From: Ciona savignyi
Taxonomy: Eukaryota; Chordata; Ascidiacea; Phlebobranchia; Cionidae
DNA length: 64,000 nucleotides
Direction of reading: 5' to 3'
NCBI GenBank assembly: GCA_000149265.1
Contig: CH003327.1
Span: 1 to 64,000, forward strand
Shown: in pieces, positions 23,596 to 36,200 of the stretch
How the letters are laid out: the number at the start of each line of letters is the position of its first letter
Position numbering within the stretch: the first letter of the stretch is position 1
Program-made: the position numbers and the translations under genes
The notes under the pieces: model-generated
Seen by the model: the letters and a program-made list of their open reading frames with translations, nothing else
Database searches by the model: none
What the model was told of the DNA's origin: nothing

Positions 23596-26500
23596 TTATA
23601 AGGTCTTATTCACAAATAGAATACTTGAAATAGGCCCTTTAATACTTGCCTCTTTTGAGTTGTTTGCAGATTTGTTCACGCTTGGTTTCTCGAGTTTAAT
23701 TCCATGACTTGGTTCGTGGACGTTTCCAGGGTCAGGAAGGGGTTTATTGAAACCCTCTAGACCCAACACCCACCACGTTGTCATAGTTCCCCGACCCTGT
23801 TAAAAACGTTTGATATTAGTAGTGTTATTGACTATATATTGACCTTTATAAAAAGTCCTTATAAAATGTAAAGCGGATAGTTAAAAAAGGGCAAAAGTCT
23901 GTATGTATCTACAAAATCCTAACGCGAAAAAATACTCCAAAAATAAATATGCGCACCTTCAGTTCGATCGTTCCCCTTTTTTGTAAATTGAATTTTTTCT
24001 CACTTTTCTGGAGCAGTGTAGCAGTATCAGAACTGACATGTATGCGACTAGCTGTGTCACAAATTGTGTTAGAGCATGTTTTTATATTAAGCAGTGTAAC
24101 GATATCGCAAACTACTTACGGATACCCGTGGTTTCCAGTCTGGAAGCGGTGTTTATAGTATCCCCGAATAAACAATATCTGGGCATCGTCAACCCTACCA
24201 CACCTGCAACCGCAGAACCTAAAAATATATTGGTTATCTAGTATGCTGAAAACCATTATAGAGAAAGTACAAATATATTGGATTCAGTAAATGAAGGCAA
24301 TCCTACCAGAATGCATTCCTATTCGAATTCGCAGTTCCATTTGCGGTAGATGCTTCACTCGGTAGGTTGTGGTCGCGCTCATTATGTCCAGCGCCATCAA
24401 AACAACCTCCTCTGCGTGTCGTTCCCCGATTACCTAAAAAAACGTATGTTTTATTATTTAATTCATTTTGATTAATGAAACAATAAAGTAGGGTTTAGAG
24501 ACGTGATTTAAATGTAATTGAAGGGAAGGTAAATTAAGAAATCAAGAAAATACAATATCGAACCCTGCTTTAGTTATGACTTTGAGTGTGATCACCGTAA
24601 AATTAAAAACACGCATCCTTGACAAAGTAAGCGGATAAAAGTAACACGGATCGAACCCATACTCTATTTACCTGATTTGAGCCACATACAACCACACACA
24701 TTTGACTAATTTTCTCAAAATTACAGAGTTTTAAAAGGTTAGCTGAGATAATAGAAAAAATGTACCAATTTAATATTTCTGTTATGGTAATTGATGTAAA
24801 TTAAATATTTGCTCAAAATATAAAAGCACAACAAAAACTAAACGAAAGGCGATAGTGAACTACCAGTCTCGATGTCATCTCGGGCCTATACCCAACCAGA
24901 TTTGGCTTTCCATTGCGAAATAAAGCAACTTATAGCTAGTAGGGTAGTGCTAGACAGGGCAAGAAACCCAACAGATCTTGCTTAACCTAGTAGATTATTT
25001 GGCTAATTATAATAAGTGATATCTTATAATAAATGTCGTTCACAGCAACAACTGCTAGCTCTGGATACTCGATTTTAAGCACGTTTTATTCTTATCTCAC
25101 GATTACTATTGTTATAACACCCCTTGTATTTTCCGACACGAGATAAACACATCCTAGTCCGAGCAATTCGCTGGGTGGGTTAGTTAGTGCTTGGCTTTTT
25201 AGCAGGTTCGAGAGTGGTCGCTCGCTAATCGGCTGTGTCCTTGGACATAACACTTAACGGACATCCCTGAACCCAGTGGAATAATGGGTTCTACCGAATT
25301 AAAGGGTATCATAACAACCCACACTTCAATAGCTCCGGTAACTCGACGGTGGGCGCGAGGTGGTCTGACGACTCCCCGTGTGTTAACTCCCCTTCCGTTT
25401 TTCCATTCACGGAGATGAATATCATATCCTATTCTATCTTATTTGTATACAATGCCAAAATAGATTCTACCTTCGGTATCCCTGATGAGACCATGTAAGC
25501 GTCGCCTATTGTCTCCACTTTATACACATCATATTGCTCAATAATCGCATCGAAGCAAGTGTACAAGTCGTTCAGAAAATCAACAACCTAAAAATCAAAG
25601 CGGCATAAGGAAATTTTGGCCGTGATTTAAGTCGAAGCTTCGTATACCTTACCTGCATGGGGGTACTGCTGTGTGCGATTGTAGTAAACCCGCATATGTC
25701 ACTAAAGTAGATCGTGCAATTGTCAAAACTTTCGGGAATAATTTTCTTGTTGGCTAACAATAATTTGGCGACCGAGCTGAAATTTTTCGATTCAATTAAA
25801 AAAAAAACATGTATTTTAGTTATTATGGAAATGTATTTTATAAACGAGCTTCAGGAAAAAGTAAAGTTTGATTCATTTAACTGCTACCACAGAAAGCAAT
25901 AAGATATATCCTTCACCTCACCAATGGTTTAATAATGCGAACAATATATAACCGAACAACAACGTTGCGCACAAATTGTCAATGTACACGATTTCGCGGG
26001 AGCAAACATGACGTCTGTCTCTCACCACCGTATAGCCAATCAATAGAAACTCGCCAAAGCGCTACGACATTAAAATATTCCAAACAACTCACGGCGGCAA
26101 CATTCGCATCAACAAACTTTCCGTTTTCTTTTTTTCCTCCCCCAGTTCAGCGGTTCTCTCTTCTACAAGCTCTTCAAGATGAGAGCTGTAATCCTCCAGC
26201 TGTTTCATCATGTTCTCAATGATGTTGTGCTTGACCCCTTTGTTCATTCTCTTCATTTCCGCGGAGATGGCACTTTAAAGGGGGTGTGTTTCAAAAATAG
26301 TAAAGTGCTGTAGGCCTATCTATATAAATTACTTCGTTTTCAACCTTACGCAGCAAATTTTTTTATGGTATTAAAATGAATTATTCGTTTAGGCTATTTA
26401 ACCTAACACAAGGCAATTATGTCTAAAATTTAGACTATTTTACCTAACATTTAGACTATTTTGCAGGGCTAATTTTCCTGAATATTTTGGGTTATTTTCA

Positions 26501-29500
26501 GGATATTTAAGATAATTTACCTATTATTTAGGCTTTCTAGGTTATCTTTATGCCAGGATATTTAGGCTATTTTGCCTAATATTTAAGGCTATTTTGCCTG
26601 TTATTTAAGCTATTTTACCCAATTTTTAACGTATTTTGCATAGGTGGAAACTATTTACCTGAATGTTAACCTCAAGTCTGGCTGCTCCTGCCAACATTGT
26701 CGCATGATCTGTATTATTTCCATAGGTGCAGCATCAGCGGGAACAGAAGGTCTACATATAGAATAGACAATAAAAATATTATTATTTGATTATAATAAAA
26801 ATATTTGATTCTCTTTAAATAAGTGATAAAGGATAATCTTTAGGATAAACTTTGTCTATATATCCCAAAAATATTGCTGTGGTTAATTTTCCTTCCGTTT
26901 ACTGTAGTTATGGGTCCCATTTGGAAAAATGGGACACATATTGTTTTTGTCCGTTTTTTTTCTTTTTTTTCTTTTTTTTTCTTTTTTTTTCGTCAAGCGC
27001 TTGACAGGCATGGCTTGTGGCAACGACATCTACCAGAAGGGTAATGGAATCGCAATAAAACTTTGTCGTGTGTGAGATCACATGGTCTAGATGTGCACGG
27101 ATTAAAATTTTGCGGAATATACTGAGGGAATTCCCCTGGGAGGTGAAAAACCAAAACGGTATCTTTTTTTAAAAAAATAGCTTTCTTGGGCATAGCGCTT
27201 GAACGGCTAATCCAATTTTAATTAAATTTGGTAAACTGTAAGGGCATCAGCCACTGATATACCATTTACAAGAATTAAAAAAATTACCCAGGGAAATACC
27301 CTAAAAATAAGATTTTGTTTTCAAATCATAATTGTGGCAGGCATTGGTTGTGGCACCGACATCTACCAGAAGGAGTAATGGAATTGCAATAAAACTTTGT
27401 CATTTGTTAGACAACATGGTCTAGATATGCAGAAACCAATATTATTGGTAATATACTCAGGGAATTCCCCTGGTAGGTGAAAAACCAAAACGGTATTTTT
27501 TAAAAAAAATAGCGTTTTTGGGCAGAGCGCTTAAACGGCTACTTCAATTTCATTTAAATTTGGTAAACTGTAAGTGCATTAGCCAATGATATAACACTTA
27601 AAAGAATTTAAAAAATTACATAGGGAAATACCCTAAAAATAAGATTTTGTTTTCAAATCATGATTGTGACAGGCATGAGTTGTGGCACCGACATCTACCA
27701 GAAGGAGTAATGGAATTACAATAAAACTTTGTTATTTGTTAGACAACATGGTCTAGATATGCAGAAATCAAAATCGTTGGTAATATACCCAGGGGAATTC
27801 CCCTGGAAGGTGAAAAACCAAAACGGTATTTTTTTAAACTAGCTTTTTTGGGCAGAGCTCTTAAACGGCTACTCCAATTTCATTTCAATTTGGTAAACTG
27901 TAAGTGCATTAGCCAATGATATAACACTTAAAAAAATTTAAAAAATTACCTAGGGAAATACCCTAGAAAATAAGATTTTGCTTTCAAATCATGATTGTGA
28001 CAGGCATGGGTTGTGGCACCGACATCTACCAGAAGAAGTAATGGAATTACAATGAAACTTTGTCATTTGTTAGAAAACATGGTCTAGATATGCAGAAATC
28101 AAAATTTTGGGTAATATACCCAGGGGATTTCCCCTGGGAGGTAAAAAAACAAATCGGAATTTTTTTAAATTAGGTTTTTGGGGCATAGCGCTTATACGGC
28201 CAAAATGTTAGTTCCCTATCCGCTTTATTGAGCAAAAAGAAAAAGGGAACATAGGGAAATACCCTAAAAATTATGATTTGTTTTAAACCATGATTGTAAC
28301 AGGCATGCTATATCGCTTCGAAATCTCCAACAAGGAGTCGCCAAAGCGGATTAAAATTTATGTACTAAACCCAGGGGAATTCTCCGAAATAATGAAAAAC
28401 TCAATCGGGCTGTTTCGGGAATTTACCTTCCCTTTACCAAAGCGCTTGACAAGAGGCTTAAATTTAAAACATTTGTGGTAAAATGTTCGTAAATCGAACA
28501 CGCTTTTTCTTTTTTTAACTACACATGGAAAAGAAGTTTGGTTTAATAACTATGGGACCCATGCGTTTATGCTTGCAGAAACAAAACTATGACAGTCCGG
28601 TTAAAAATTTCAGGAATATTACATAACTTGGATCTGACGTGAACATATCTGACAATAACATATATTGTGTAATGAACATTAATAACAAGATCGGGACCCA
28701 TGCGTTTATGCTTGCAGAAACAAACTAGGCCTACTAACCCGGTGTATAAAATACAAATTGTGGTTAGGTACCCTGCTCTCATATATATATCATACAAAAT
28801 GTGTTTTACAAAATAATAGTGGTTTTAAAACACGTGGTTGACACTCTCTAGTTACAGTTTTGCATTTCGTACCACCAAAATAAAAACAATAATATTAATA
28901 AAATTAACAATACCTTATAAGAGGGGGAGGTTTCTTTAATTTTTCGAGAAGTTCTTCTGGAGAAAAGTTGAACATACAGAACGGTTCGTCTCTTAGAATC
29001 AGTTCCTAAAAAAAAGACAGCATTTACAGACATCTGGAAACACTGTCTTAAAGTATGATGAAAACGCATAATTGCTTCTTCGTTACGTCACAAACTTTCG
29101 ATTGTCCTGCTTTCGTTCTTACTGTGCAGTTGCAGTAATGTGGTTTTATGTGTAGTTAGCAGGGTTGCCATTTGGCCTTTTTCACGGCCAAATTTCAGAA
29201 ATTTGGCCGTACCAAAATCGCCCCAGACGCGAAAAAAATAGTTTGGCCGTGCGGAAAAATCTGGCCGAATTTGGCCGTATAAGCATATTGTCAAGTTTTT
29301 AGCCAAAACGTCATATTATTTTTACGCTACAGTAGAAATAAAGGGAAAAAATATATATGTAAATGAATTAATAATATCAATAGTCTCATTTACCAAATCA
29401 CAAAGCTGATTATGACGTTTTGAAATAAAATAATAACGGTAGGCATTCCTATATAGTATTTGAATGGGTTCGACAAATCTAGAGAGAATAAAAATTATAC

Positions 29501-32500
29501 AATTTTTGAACAAATATTGAGATAAATAGCCCAATTGGCTAAATTATATAGTTTATTTTGTACTTGATACAAATTGGCCGAATTTTGGCCGTAAATCAAA
29601 CACAGTTTGGCCGTAAGGCAGATTTTCAGTCTGGCAACCCTGGTAGTTAGCGTTTACTAGCACAGTTTAGTCATTTATTTGGTATTTTTAAAGCTGCAGT
29701 GTGTCTTGTTGGAATAATTTTCTCTTGGTCATAGATAAATGTTGTTTCTAATTATAAAATTTACCTGACAGATGATTGCAAAGCTATAAGAGTCGCCCTT
29801 CTGCGTTCCTATTTGTCTCAGGACCGGGTCGTTTAACAATTCTGGTGCCGTCCAAAGCAAGTCTGAATATTATAATAAAGTAAGAAGCAGTGCTAAATAT
29901 CCTATTGCACAAAACGAAAACGAAGAGAAGATTTATATATTAATTTGTGTTTTAGTCGAACTCCTAATTCTGGGTTTCATAAACTACGAAAAGGCATTTA
30001 AAAATATGCGAGTTAACGTTTTCGTGGCAGACAATTAATTTATCCAGTAAATGAGTAAACGCAAGGACCGTTATCACACAGGTAATCGTCAGATTACCAC
30101 GCGCTCATCGTCGGGTTACCAGTGCTAGTGTAATATGTAGTGTATGAGTGAGACGTTCCTTTAATTTTGGTAGGATCCATTAATCCGGTTGGTTTGTACA
30201 ATGTCCACTTAAGTGCCTTGCCCATGGACACAGCCGTCCTACCAAGCGAACAGTTTTGAACCTGAAACCCTTTGGCTGAATAGCGAATCTCTAACCCACC
30301 GAGCTGTTCGGAGGTTTAAAAATAAAGGGTGGACGGTCGCGTGGCCAAATGGTTAACTATATGTAAGTTGGATACATATACCAACTTACATACAATAAAA
30401 ACGACCATCATGGGTTCAAAACTGAGCACAGTAAAAAAGGGGACAGTAGACCACTGTCCCAATGAAATGTTAACATCATACCTTTCGGATTGTCAGACGC
30501 CACCGGTGTTGGCGTGATTGAAGCACGCAAGCGATTCACACCGTAATCTGTAACTTTCAGAACAAACCTTCCATCCACAATACAATTACGTGACTTCAAA
30601 CGTCCGTGGCACACAATGGAGGACGAATGTATGTACTTAACGCCCTGTTGTATACAAAATGGGTAAATAATTGTATGCATGGATTTTGACATTTTTATAA
30701 AGTTTCAAATAATTTATTTTTGCTGAGTCGAGTTGCAAACCCAAGATGGGCTTGTCAATAGGACCATTTTTGTATTAAAGTCGGTATGTGTATCGGTGGC
30801 GTTAACCATTCGGCCAACAGTACCAAGTTTTCAAATTATTAGCTATAACTAAAGTAAGTGACAACTTAAAGCAATTTTAAAACAAAATAAAAACGTTTTA
30901 AATGGTCGACCATACCCGGACTAGATCACTTATTAGCGACATCTTGAACGTCCAGTTCAGTTCAAATTCTTTCAGATTTATCAGTTCCTTGAGACTGCGC
31001 TTGTGTCCGTATTCCATAACCAAGAACGGGAAGTTGCTGTTGAAGTACAGTCCGAAGAAGCTGCAGATATTTTCGTGGCGAAGGTCACGTACCTAAAGTT
31101 CGTGCATTTTATTATATATACAAAATATTTAAATTTAAAGCACGGTCATATTTTGGAGTATGTAGCTGTGCTTTGACCATATGTTGTATCCAATCTGTCT
31201 TTTAATTTTGCACCGCTCGATCGCACTGCCAGTCAAAATCGTGGTCTACGTATTCAATCGAACGATTGGCGCAAACAGGTGGGGATTATGCGGGTTCAAT
31301 TACGTGATTGCTACGTTCGCACATATGTTCAACCGCAAAAGCAAGGCGCAGGATTACGGCCGAATGGGAAACACTCATTGCCCACAATTGAGTCACACAC
31401 AATTTTACCTGCCGCAAAGCATCTCTGAAAGGTCTCTTCACCTCCGTGTTAAGTGGATCACAAAGTTGCTTTAGGAATACGTAGTCACCCTGCATTACAA
31501 ACAGTATTGCTTAAATTACAACGAAAGGGTTAAAAAACGACGAAATAAATCGTAAATTCAACTAATAATTTGGAAAGGTTGAAAAAATGATGAAATAAAT
31601 CGTAAATTCAACTAATAAGTTGGAAAGGTTGAAAAACGACTTAATTAATAGTAAATTTAAATAATCATTTGAAAAGATTACAAAAAACGACAAAATAAAT
31701 CGTAAATTCAACAAATCATTTGGAAAGGTTGAAAAAAACTACGAAATAAATCGTAAATTCAACTAATAATTTGGAAAGATTGCAAAACAATGAAATAAAT
31801 CGTAAATTTAACTAACAATTTGAAAATGTTGAAAAACGACGTAATAAATCGTAAAATTCATGGTTGAGTTCTTACTTTATGAATACCATATGTAAACCCG
31901 CAAGATTCGTTTGGATCTGTGATGGTCACAATGCTTCCTAATCTTGAACATGCCATATTCGAAGAGCAATCCCCCATTCTACCACGGCTAATAAATATAT
32001 AAAATGCATCAGGTTAATATTCACGTCCAGTGAACCATAGTGGCCATACATACCTGTTCGGTGAGATAAATGTGATATCTGACTCCTGCAAAAATATCTT
32101 GTTGGGTCCATTCAGATAGGACTTCAATTCTTTTTTCTTTCTAAAATAATACAACAGTTGCTGATGGCTACAACCTTGCGTCACAGGAAAAAACGTGGAT
32201 AATTTTTAATCTTTTTATGTTGTAGCAATAGTTTCTCTTGCCTTAGAGAACACCAGCCCCATACAAACCTTAAGAATTGGAAGATGAAATAACCAAAGCA
32301 ATATATCGAACTTCCAATGATTAGCGTCACCAGAACGCTAAGCCCAGTTATTGCACTGGGTACCAATTTGCATGACGTCACTTCCGATGTGCAATAGTCT
32401 TGGATGGGGACACCGAGAGTGGACCATTTAGTTTCTGCCACTTCGTATATCTAACATGTAAATAAACAACTTTGGTCGGCTCTAATGAACTTGGATATAC

Positions 32501-35431
32501 CTCGGCAAGAATCATTTTAAAAAAATATAATCTTAAAATGTCAAATTAAAAATCTCACCTCATAGAAACCATTGGATTTTAATGATGTATCGACTCTCAT
32601 CACAGGAAGAATTTGAAGGTCTCCTGGTGAAGTGTACGTTGGGAAAATTTTAAGAAAGAGTTAATTAATTTGAAATCATAAATAAATAAACCGTCCAACA
32701 TTTTCAAGGAAGACTACAATGCATGGACATATATAATGGTAGTAAGTTAATACCCCAGCCTTTTTGCCCAAATGATCAGAGAGTCGGCATTTACAGGCTG
32801 TGCGTCGAAACCAGCAGTTGTAATTGGTCGTTTCCGCTCTTGGACAAGGCAACGAGCGTTCGTTGACCGAACCAATTTGTATGATCGGTTGAAATGTAAC
32901 AGTAGAACCGTCTCAGTTATTTTGAACGCACTGCATTAGAACCTTTAAACCGGGCAGTTCCAGCGTTCTCTTATTTTTTTGGATAAACATAAATATCCTT
33001 ACCATGCAAGGACTTAGTTTTTAAACACACATTGATTAATTGTTAAAGTTTGGGGACATAAACATGGAATTGCTGTACGCACCTGTCGCGTCTTTACTGA
33101 CAACATCCCAAACAGTGTAATTCATGATCCTCCAATGCATCTGTTTGTCAAAAATTATCGGCCCGGAAAACCCATCATCCACTTTGGTGTTTAGCAATTG
33201 GTTGATAAGACTTCTGGTGGTTTGGGAAAACGAAATGTATCCTTAAATGTTTTAACAACCCATCATATGAACTACTGGTTTATTGTATCTACATTTATTT
33301 GGTTATTACCTGCCGTCGACGATACTGTGAACAGAGTTTCTTGCGAGAAATTGAGAAACACCTATCAAGGTTAAATATAGAGAGTCGAGAAAGTATACCA
33401 GATACGATATCTCGGTGTTGGCTGATCTGCTTTTTACAAATTCGTGGTGCTCTTGAGGAAACGACTGGGGCAAACTTGAAGAAACAATCATCACATTTTC
33501 GTAAATGTTCAGCTTATTTTCCGCATCATTTGTCCCATTGAGCGTATCGTTACTGATTGATATCGACCTACGCCGGACGTGTGTGTTTGGTAGAAAGGAA
33601 TTGTCCGAATCTGCCTGATTGCCAATGCTACCGCTGGATGTTGCAGCGTCGTCTTCTTGCGATGCTGCATTTAGCAAGTCGGATATTTTGATCGTGTCCG
33701 AATAGTAAATTAGATCATTTTTTAATGCGCTTCGCCGCGCCTTGTTCGCGGGTTCCGACTTGCGAATTGTTTTCTTCAGAAACTCTTTCTCCGTAAATAA
33801 CCCGTGAGGTTCCAACACCAAATATGCTCTTCCAGCGGCCTCATATTGATTGTGTTCATATGCGCTCCAGAGCAACTCGTCCACTATTGTAGAGTTTTCG
33901 TTATTATTTCCAAAGCCATGTGGAAGGCACATAACCACAGCTGAAGTGAAAAAGAAATTGATCAGTGGTAAAATAAACGAAACTTGTATTTGAACGGCCG
34001 GGTAATACATTGGGTCAGTAAGGAATTGGAATCGTTTTAACCGAGTTACATATATTCCCACCCGTTCAAGTCCGTACAGGTTTAGAGTTAAATCCCTGAA
34101 CGGAATAAAACTGAACGGAAGAATGCAATATGAACTGAAATGCGACACTAATTTTTTTTTACAATGTCCCCATAATTTATAAACTTATTTTCCATCTTGA
34201 AATATAAAATCCTATGTTTATTTTCAAGGATATAGCGATAAGTGTAGACAAAATGATGCGTTTAAATTAAAAACAGTTTATTTTTGTTACTGTGCTCATC
34301 TTTGAATCAATGGTGGGCTTCGTCGATAAGTCCGTTTTATAGGAAAATTGTTATGTGTATTAGGCGCGTTAATTAGGATAGAATAAGATATTTATGTTTA
34401 TCCCGGTGAGTGGGAAAACCAAATGGGTTAACACACGGGCAATCGCCAGATCACCTCGCGCCCAACGTCGGCTTATCGGACCTATTGCAGGTATGTATGA
34501 TTTAACCGTATCTTCAATTTGGTAGAACCCATTAAACCGCTGGATTAATCGACCACATAACCAACCTTACTAATCGACTACATAACCAACCGTACTTAAG
34601 AATAGTTTATGGCGTACCTGAAATGTGCATTTCGGCAATGGTCCTCCATGTGGCCTTGAATTTTTCCGTATTTAATTCCGCATCCGTGTACATAGAGGCT
34701 GATATATCTTCACTATAACTTTCGTAGTAATCAATTGCAAAATAGTTCGAAGACATGAGGGCGAGTTCAACTTGTTTACATGCCTGTGCCCACGGCTCAG
34801 GGACTGAAGTCGTCAGCCACGCTACCCGTCTCCAGTGATATTTATGTAACACAGACATCACGGACTCGGATAATAATTCCGGTGGTGGTTGAACGTCTAT
34901 TAAAGTTGATTCTGGGGTGGATTTATCCTTAGGGCAACTCCATGATACGCCGGGAAAGTTTGAAGCTGCTAATGCAGCCTCCCCGGCACGGCATATAACC
35001 TGGTGCTGGATGTTGTGCTCTTGTACCTCGTGTGTTGAAAGTCCAAATACGTACGAATCGCACGATTCTTGATTTGTGACCAACTCTCGCATAACCTCTG
35101 CTATGGAAGCGGTCGAGCTAACCAAGATTTCTCGAAATATTATTTGAAAGTTCAAGTCCCCAAAATTCTTTCGGAATCTTTTTTCAGCGATTGAAAGTGC
35201 TTCCCGATAGTTAAATAATCGCCGATTTGGTGAATTAGACATAACCCAGTTATCCGAGCCAGTCGTCGTCGAGGGCGAAGAGTCTTCAAACGGAAAATTT
35301 CTCCAAGATTCTTCCTCCACGAACTGAGAAAATACGCCCACGACCACATCTGACCCGACAGTGGTATTTAGTTTAAATAACAAGGCAATAATAAAAATTT
35401 CAAACAGCCCGAAACCATTAAATGATGCCAT
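23596..35431 (-). CDS. Receptor (membrane) guanylyl cyclase, 20 exons, complete
   Basis: Exons 5' to 3': 34618-35431, 33310-33940, 33083-33213, 32559-32623, 32269-32450, 32054-32140, 31876-31987, 31409-31489, 30916-31092, 30482-30644, 29765-29862, 28914-29005, 26659-26751, 26093-26272, 25653-25776, 25471-25587, 24307-24433, 24120-24218, 23957-24051, 23596-23796. Total 3669 nt, 1222 residues, all GT-AG and in phase. Order: signal peptide (1-26), ANF-receptor-type ligand domain ([10 protein letters not shown]), transmembrane segment near 580-605, kinase-homology domain with HGRLKSRNC and TDYG (catalytic Asp missing, as usual in the family), dimerising coiled coil, cyclase domain. [19 protein letters not shown] and [15 protein letters not shown] keep both metal-binding Asp and the Glu/Cys that select GTP, so it should make cGMP at the membrane. 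A Ser/Asn-rich insertion lies at about residues 330-410. Ligand unknown; it cannot be assigned to a vertebrate subtype. Confidence 0.93.
25160..25440 (+). repeat. tRNA-derived SINE, family A
   Basis: Lies in the intron between cyclase exons 16 and 17. Carries the conserved TGTGTCCTTGGACA, GAACCCAGTGGA and TAGCTCCGGTAACTCGACGG blocks and a TATCCTATTCTATC-type tail. Confidence 0.8.
26385..26640. repeat. Degenerate short tandem repeats
   Basis: Variants of a 25-28 bp unit containing TTAGGCTATTTTGCCTAATA recur across the intron just upstream of the exon 13 donor of the guanylyl cyclase. Confidence 0.7.
26905..28857 (+). mobile_element. Large satellite-bearing element (Helitron-like?), copy 2, inverted
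   Basis: Inverted copy of the element at 18617-22256, uninterrupted, filling most of the intron between cyclase exons 12 and 13. It begins with the TCCCATTT/AAATGGGA hairpin, continues through the poly-T/C run and four ~332-bp units, then two copies of a GGGACCCATGCGTTTATG block, and ends with a GTGTTTTA/TAAAACAC hairpin followed by GACACTCTCTAG|T. Its right end is about 57 bp from exon 12. Confidence 0.55.
27003..28400 (-). repeat. Tandem array of ~332-bp units
   Basis: Units start with GGCATG at 27007, 27339 (as GGCATT), 27672, 28003 and 28302, giving spacings of about 332, 333, 331 and 299. Each holds GACATCTACCAGAAG, ACATGGTCTAGAT and a GGAATTCCCCTGG-type palindrome. Same unit as 21095-22140 in reverse complement. 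The last unit is diverged. Confidence 0.9.
29160..29642. mobile_element. hAT-type MITE with perfect 8-bp target duplication
   Basis: 483-bp element with inverted ends CAGGGTTGCCA and TGGCAACCCTG, flanked by GTAGTTAG on both sides (29152-29159 and 29643-29650). Subterminal TTTGGCCGT repeats occur in both orientations. CAGGG ends with an 8-bp duplication are diagnostic of hAT. No transposase. It lies in the intron between cyclase exons 11 and 12. Confidence 0.92.
30060..30315 (-). repeat. tRNA-derived SINE, family A
   Basis: Reverse copy in a cyclase intron. Shows the reversed CAGGTAATCGTCAGATTACC, TCGTCGGGTTACC and AAGTGCCTTGCCCA blocks; the head at the right is partly decayed. Confidence 0.75.
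30330..30428 (+). repeat. tRNA-derived SINE, family B
   Basis: GGTCGCGTGGCCAAATGGTT resembles the box A region of a serine/leucine-type tRNA, and TGGGTTCAAAACTGAGCAC a box B-like region. Between them is a 12-bp hairpin (TATGTAAGTTGG/CCAACTTACATA). Related copies lie at 30725-30835, 39838-39975, 40022-40137 and 60226-60335. Confidence 0.65.
30725..30835 (-). repeat. tRNA-derived SINE, family B
   Basis: Reverse copy of the family at 30330: AACCCAAGATGGGCTTG at the left and GGCGTTAACCATTCGGCCAA at the right. Lies in a cyclase intron. Confidence 0.6.
31520..31857. repeat. Minisatellite, about seven ~48-bp units
   Basis: Units share GAAATAAATCGTAAATTCAA followed by a CTAATAATTTGGAAAGGTTG-type block with point and small length differences. 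Intronic, between cyclase exons 7 and 8. Confidence 0.92.
34376..34545 (-). repeat. tRNA-derived SINE, family A, truncated
   Basis: Reverse copy in the first cyclase intron. Begins with the tail AGGATAGAATAAGATATTTA and contains ACACACGGGCAATCGCCAGA; the tRNA-like head is missing. Confidence 0.75.
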
Positions 35432-36200
35432 CTATAGTCCTTATTAGCATATCGAACTGACTTTTTAACAATTAGCACTTTTCCCTAAAAACATCTTTTC
35501 TGTTTTTTAAACCGTACAAGTAATTTAGAAATTTTATACCAGGGCCGAACACAGAAAATTAGTCAGGATATGAAATTTTAAGCTTCTTTGTAAAAGCAGA
35601 CGACTTTAACCAACAGTTTCTGTCTGAAACAATCACCAGGCGAATACAAACTTGAGAAGAGTTGTTAAAATAACTGGCACCTGAAACAGCTAACTATAAG
35701 AAGTCATTCACTATAATAATAAACAGTTAAACTTGTTTTACAGGCAAAATTAAACCCATGTACGCTTCTACATTTTGCGCACGGTCACTAAGCGGTTGTG
35801 ACTAAATGGAGAGAAAAGAAGGATTTGCATTTAATTGTAAAAGGGTCTATGCCGCTTAATGGCTCTCAACTGGTAAGCCGATTCGAATCCAATCTGTTGC
35901 CTGGAAGAACGGCAGTGGACCCGGTACTTCTTAAGCCATCATACCAGTCATGCAGTGTTCGCATGAGTGAAGATGACGATTTGATTTGATTGCACCAATC
36001 ACTTTCAGTAAGTTCTATACGGAGCTGGATTTTTTCTCAGCGGCCCGGAATAACAAATGGCGAATACATAATGACGCATTATGACTATAAGCTGCTTTGC
36101 CGTGCATCTGTTGCTAAAAATAAAATAAGCGACGTGGATGGTTTGGTGTATGGGATGTGTTATCGACGATTCAACACACAACGATAAAATAAAATAGAAA
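35432..36200. other. Intergenic region between cyclase start and NHL gene end
   Basis: About 770 bp separate the cyclase start codon from the stop codon of the NHL gene upstream on the same strand. It must hold the cyclase promoter. I see no convincing TATA or other defined site and no gene. Confidence 0.5.
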
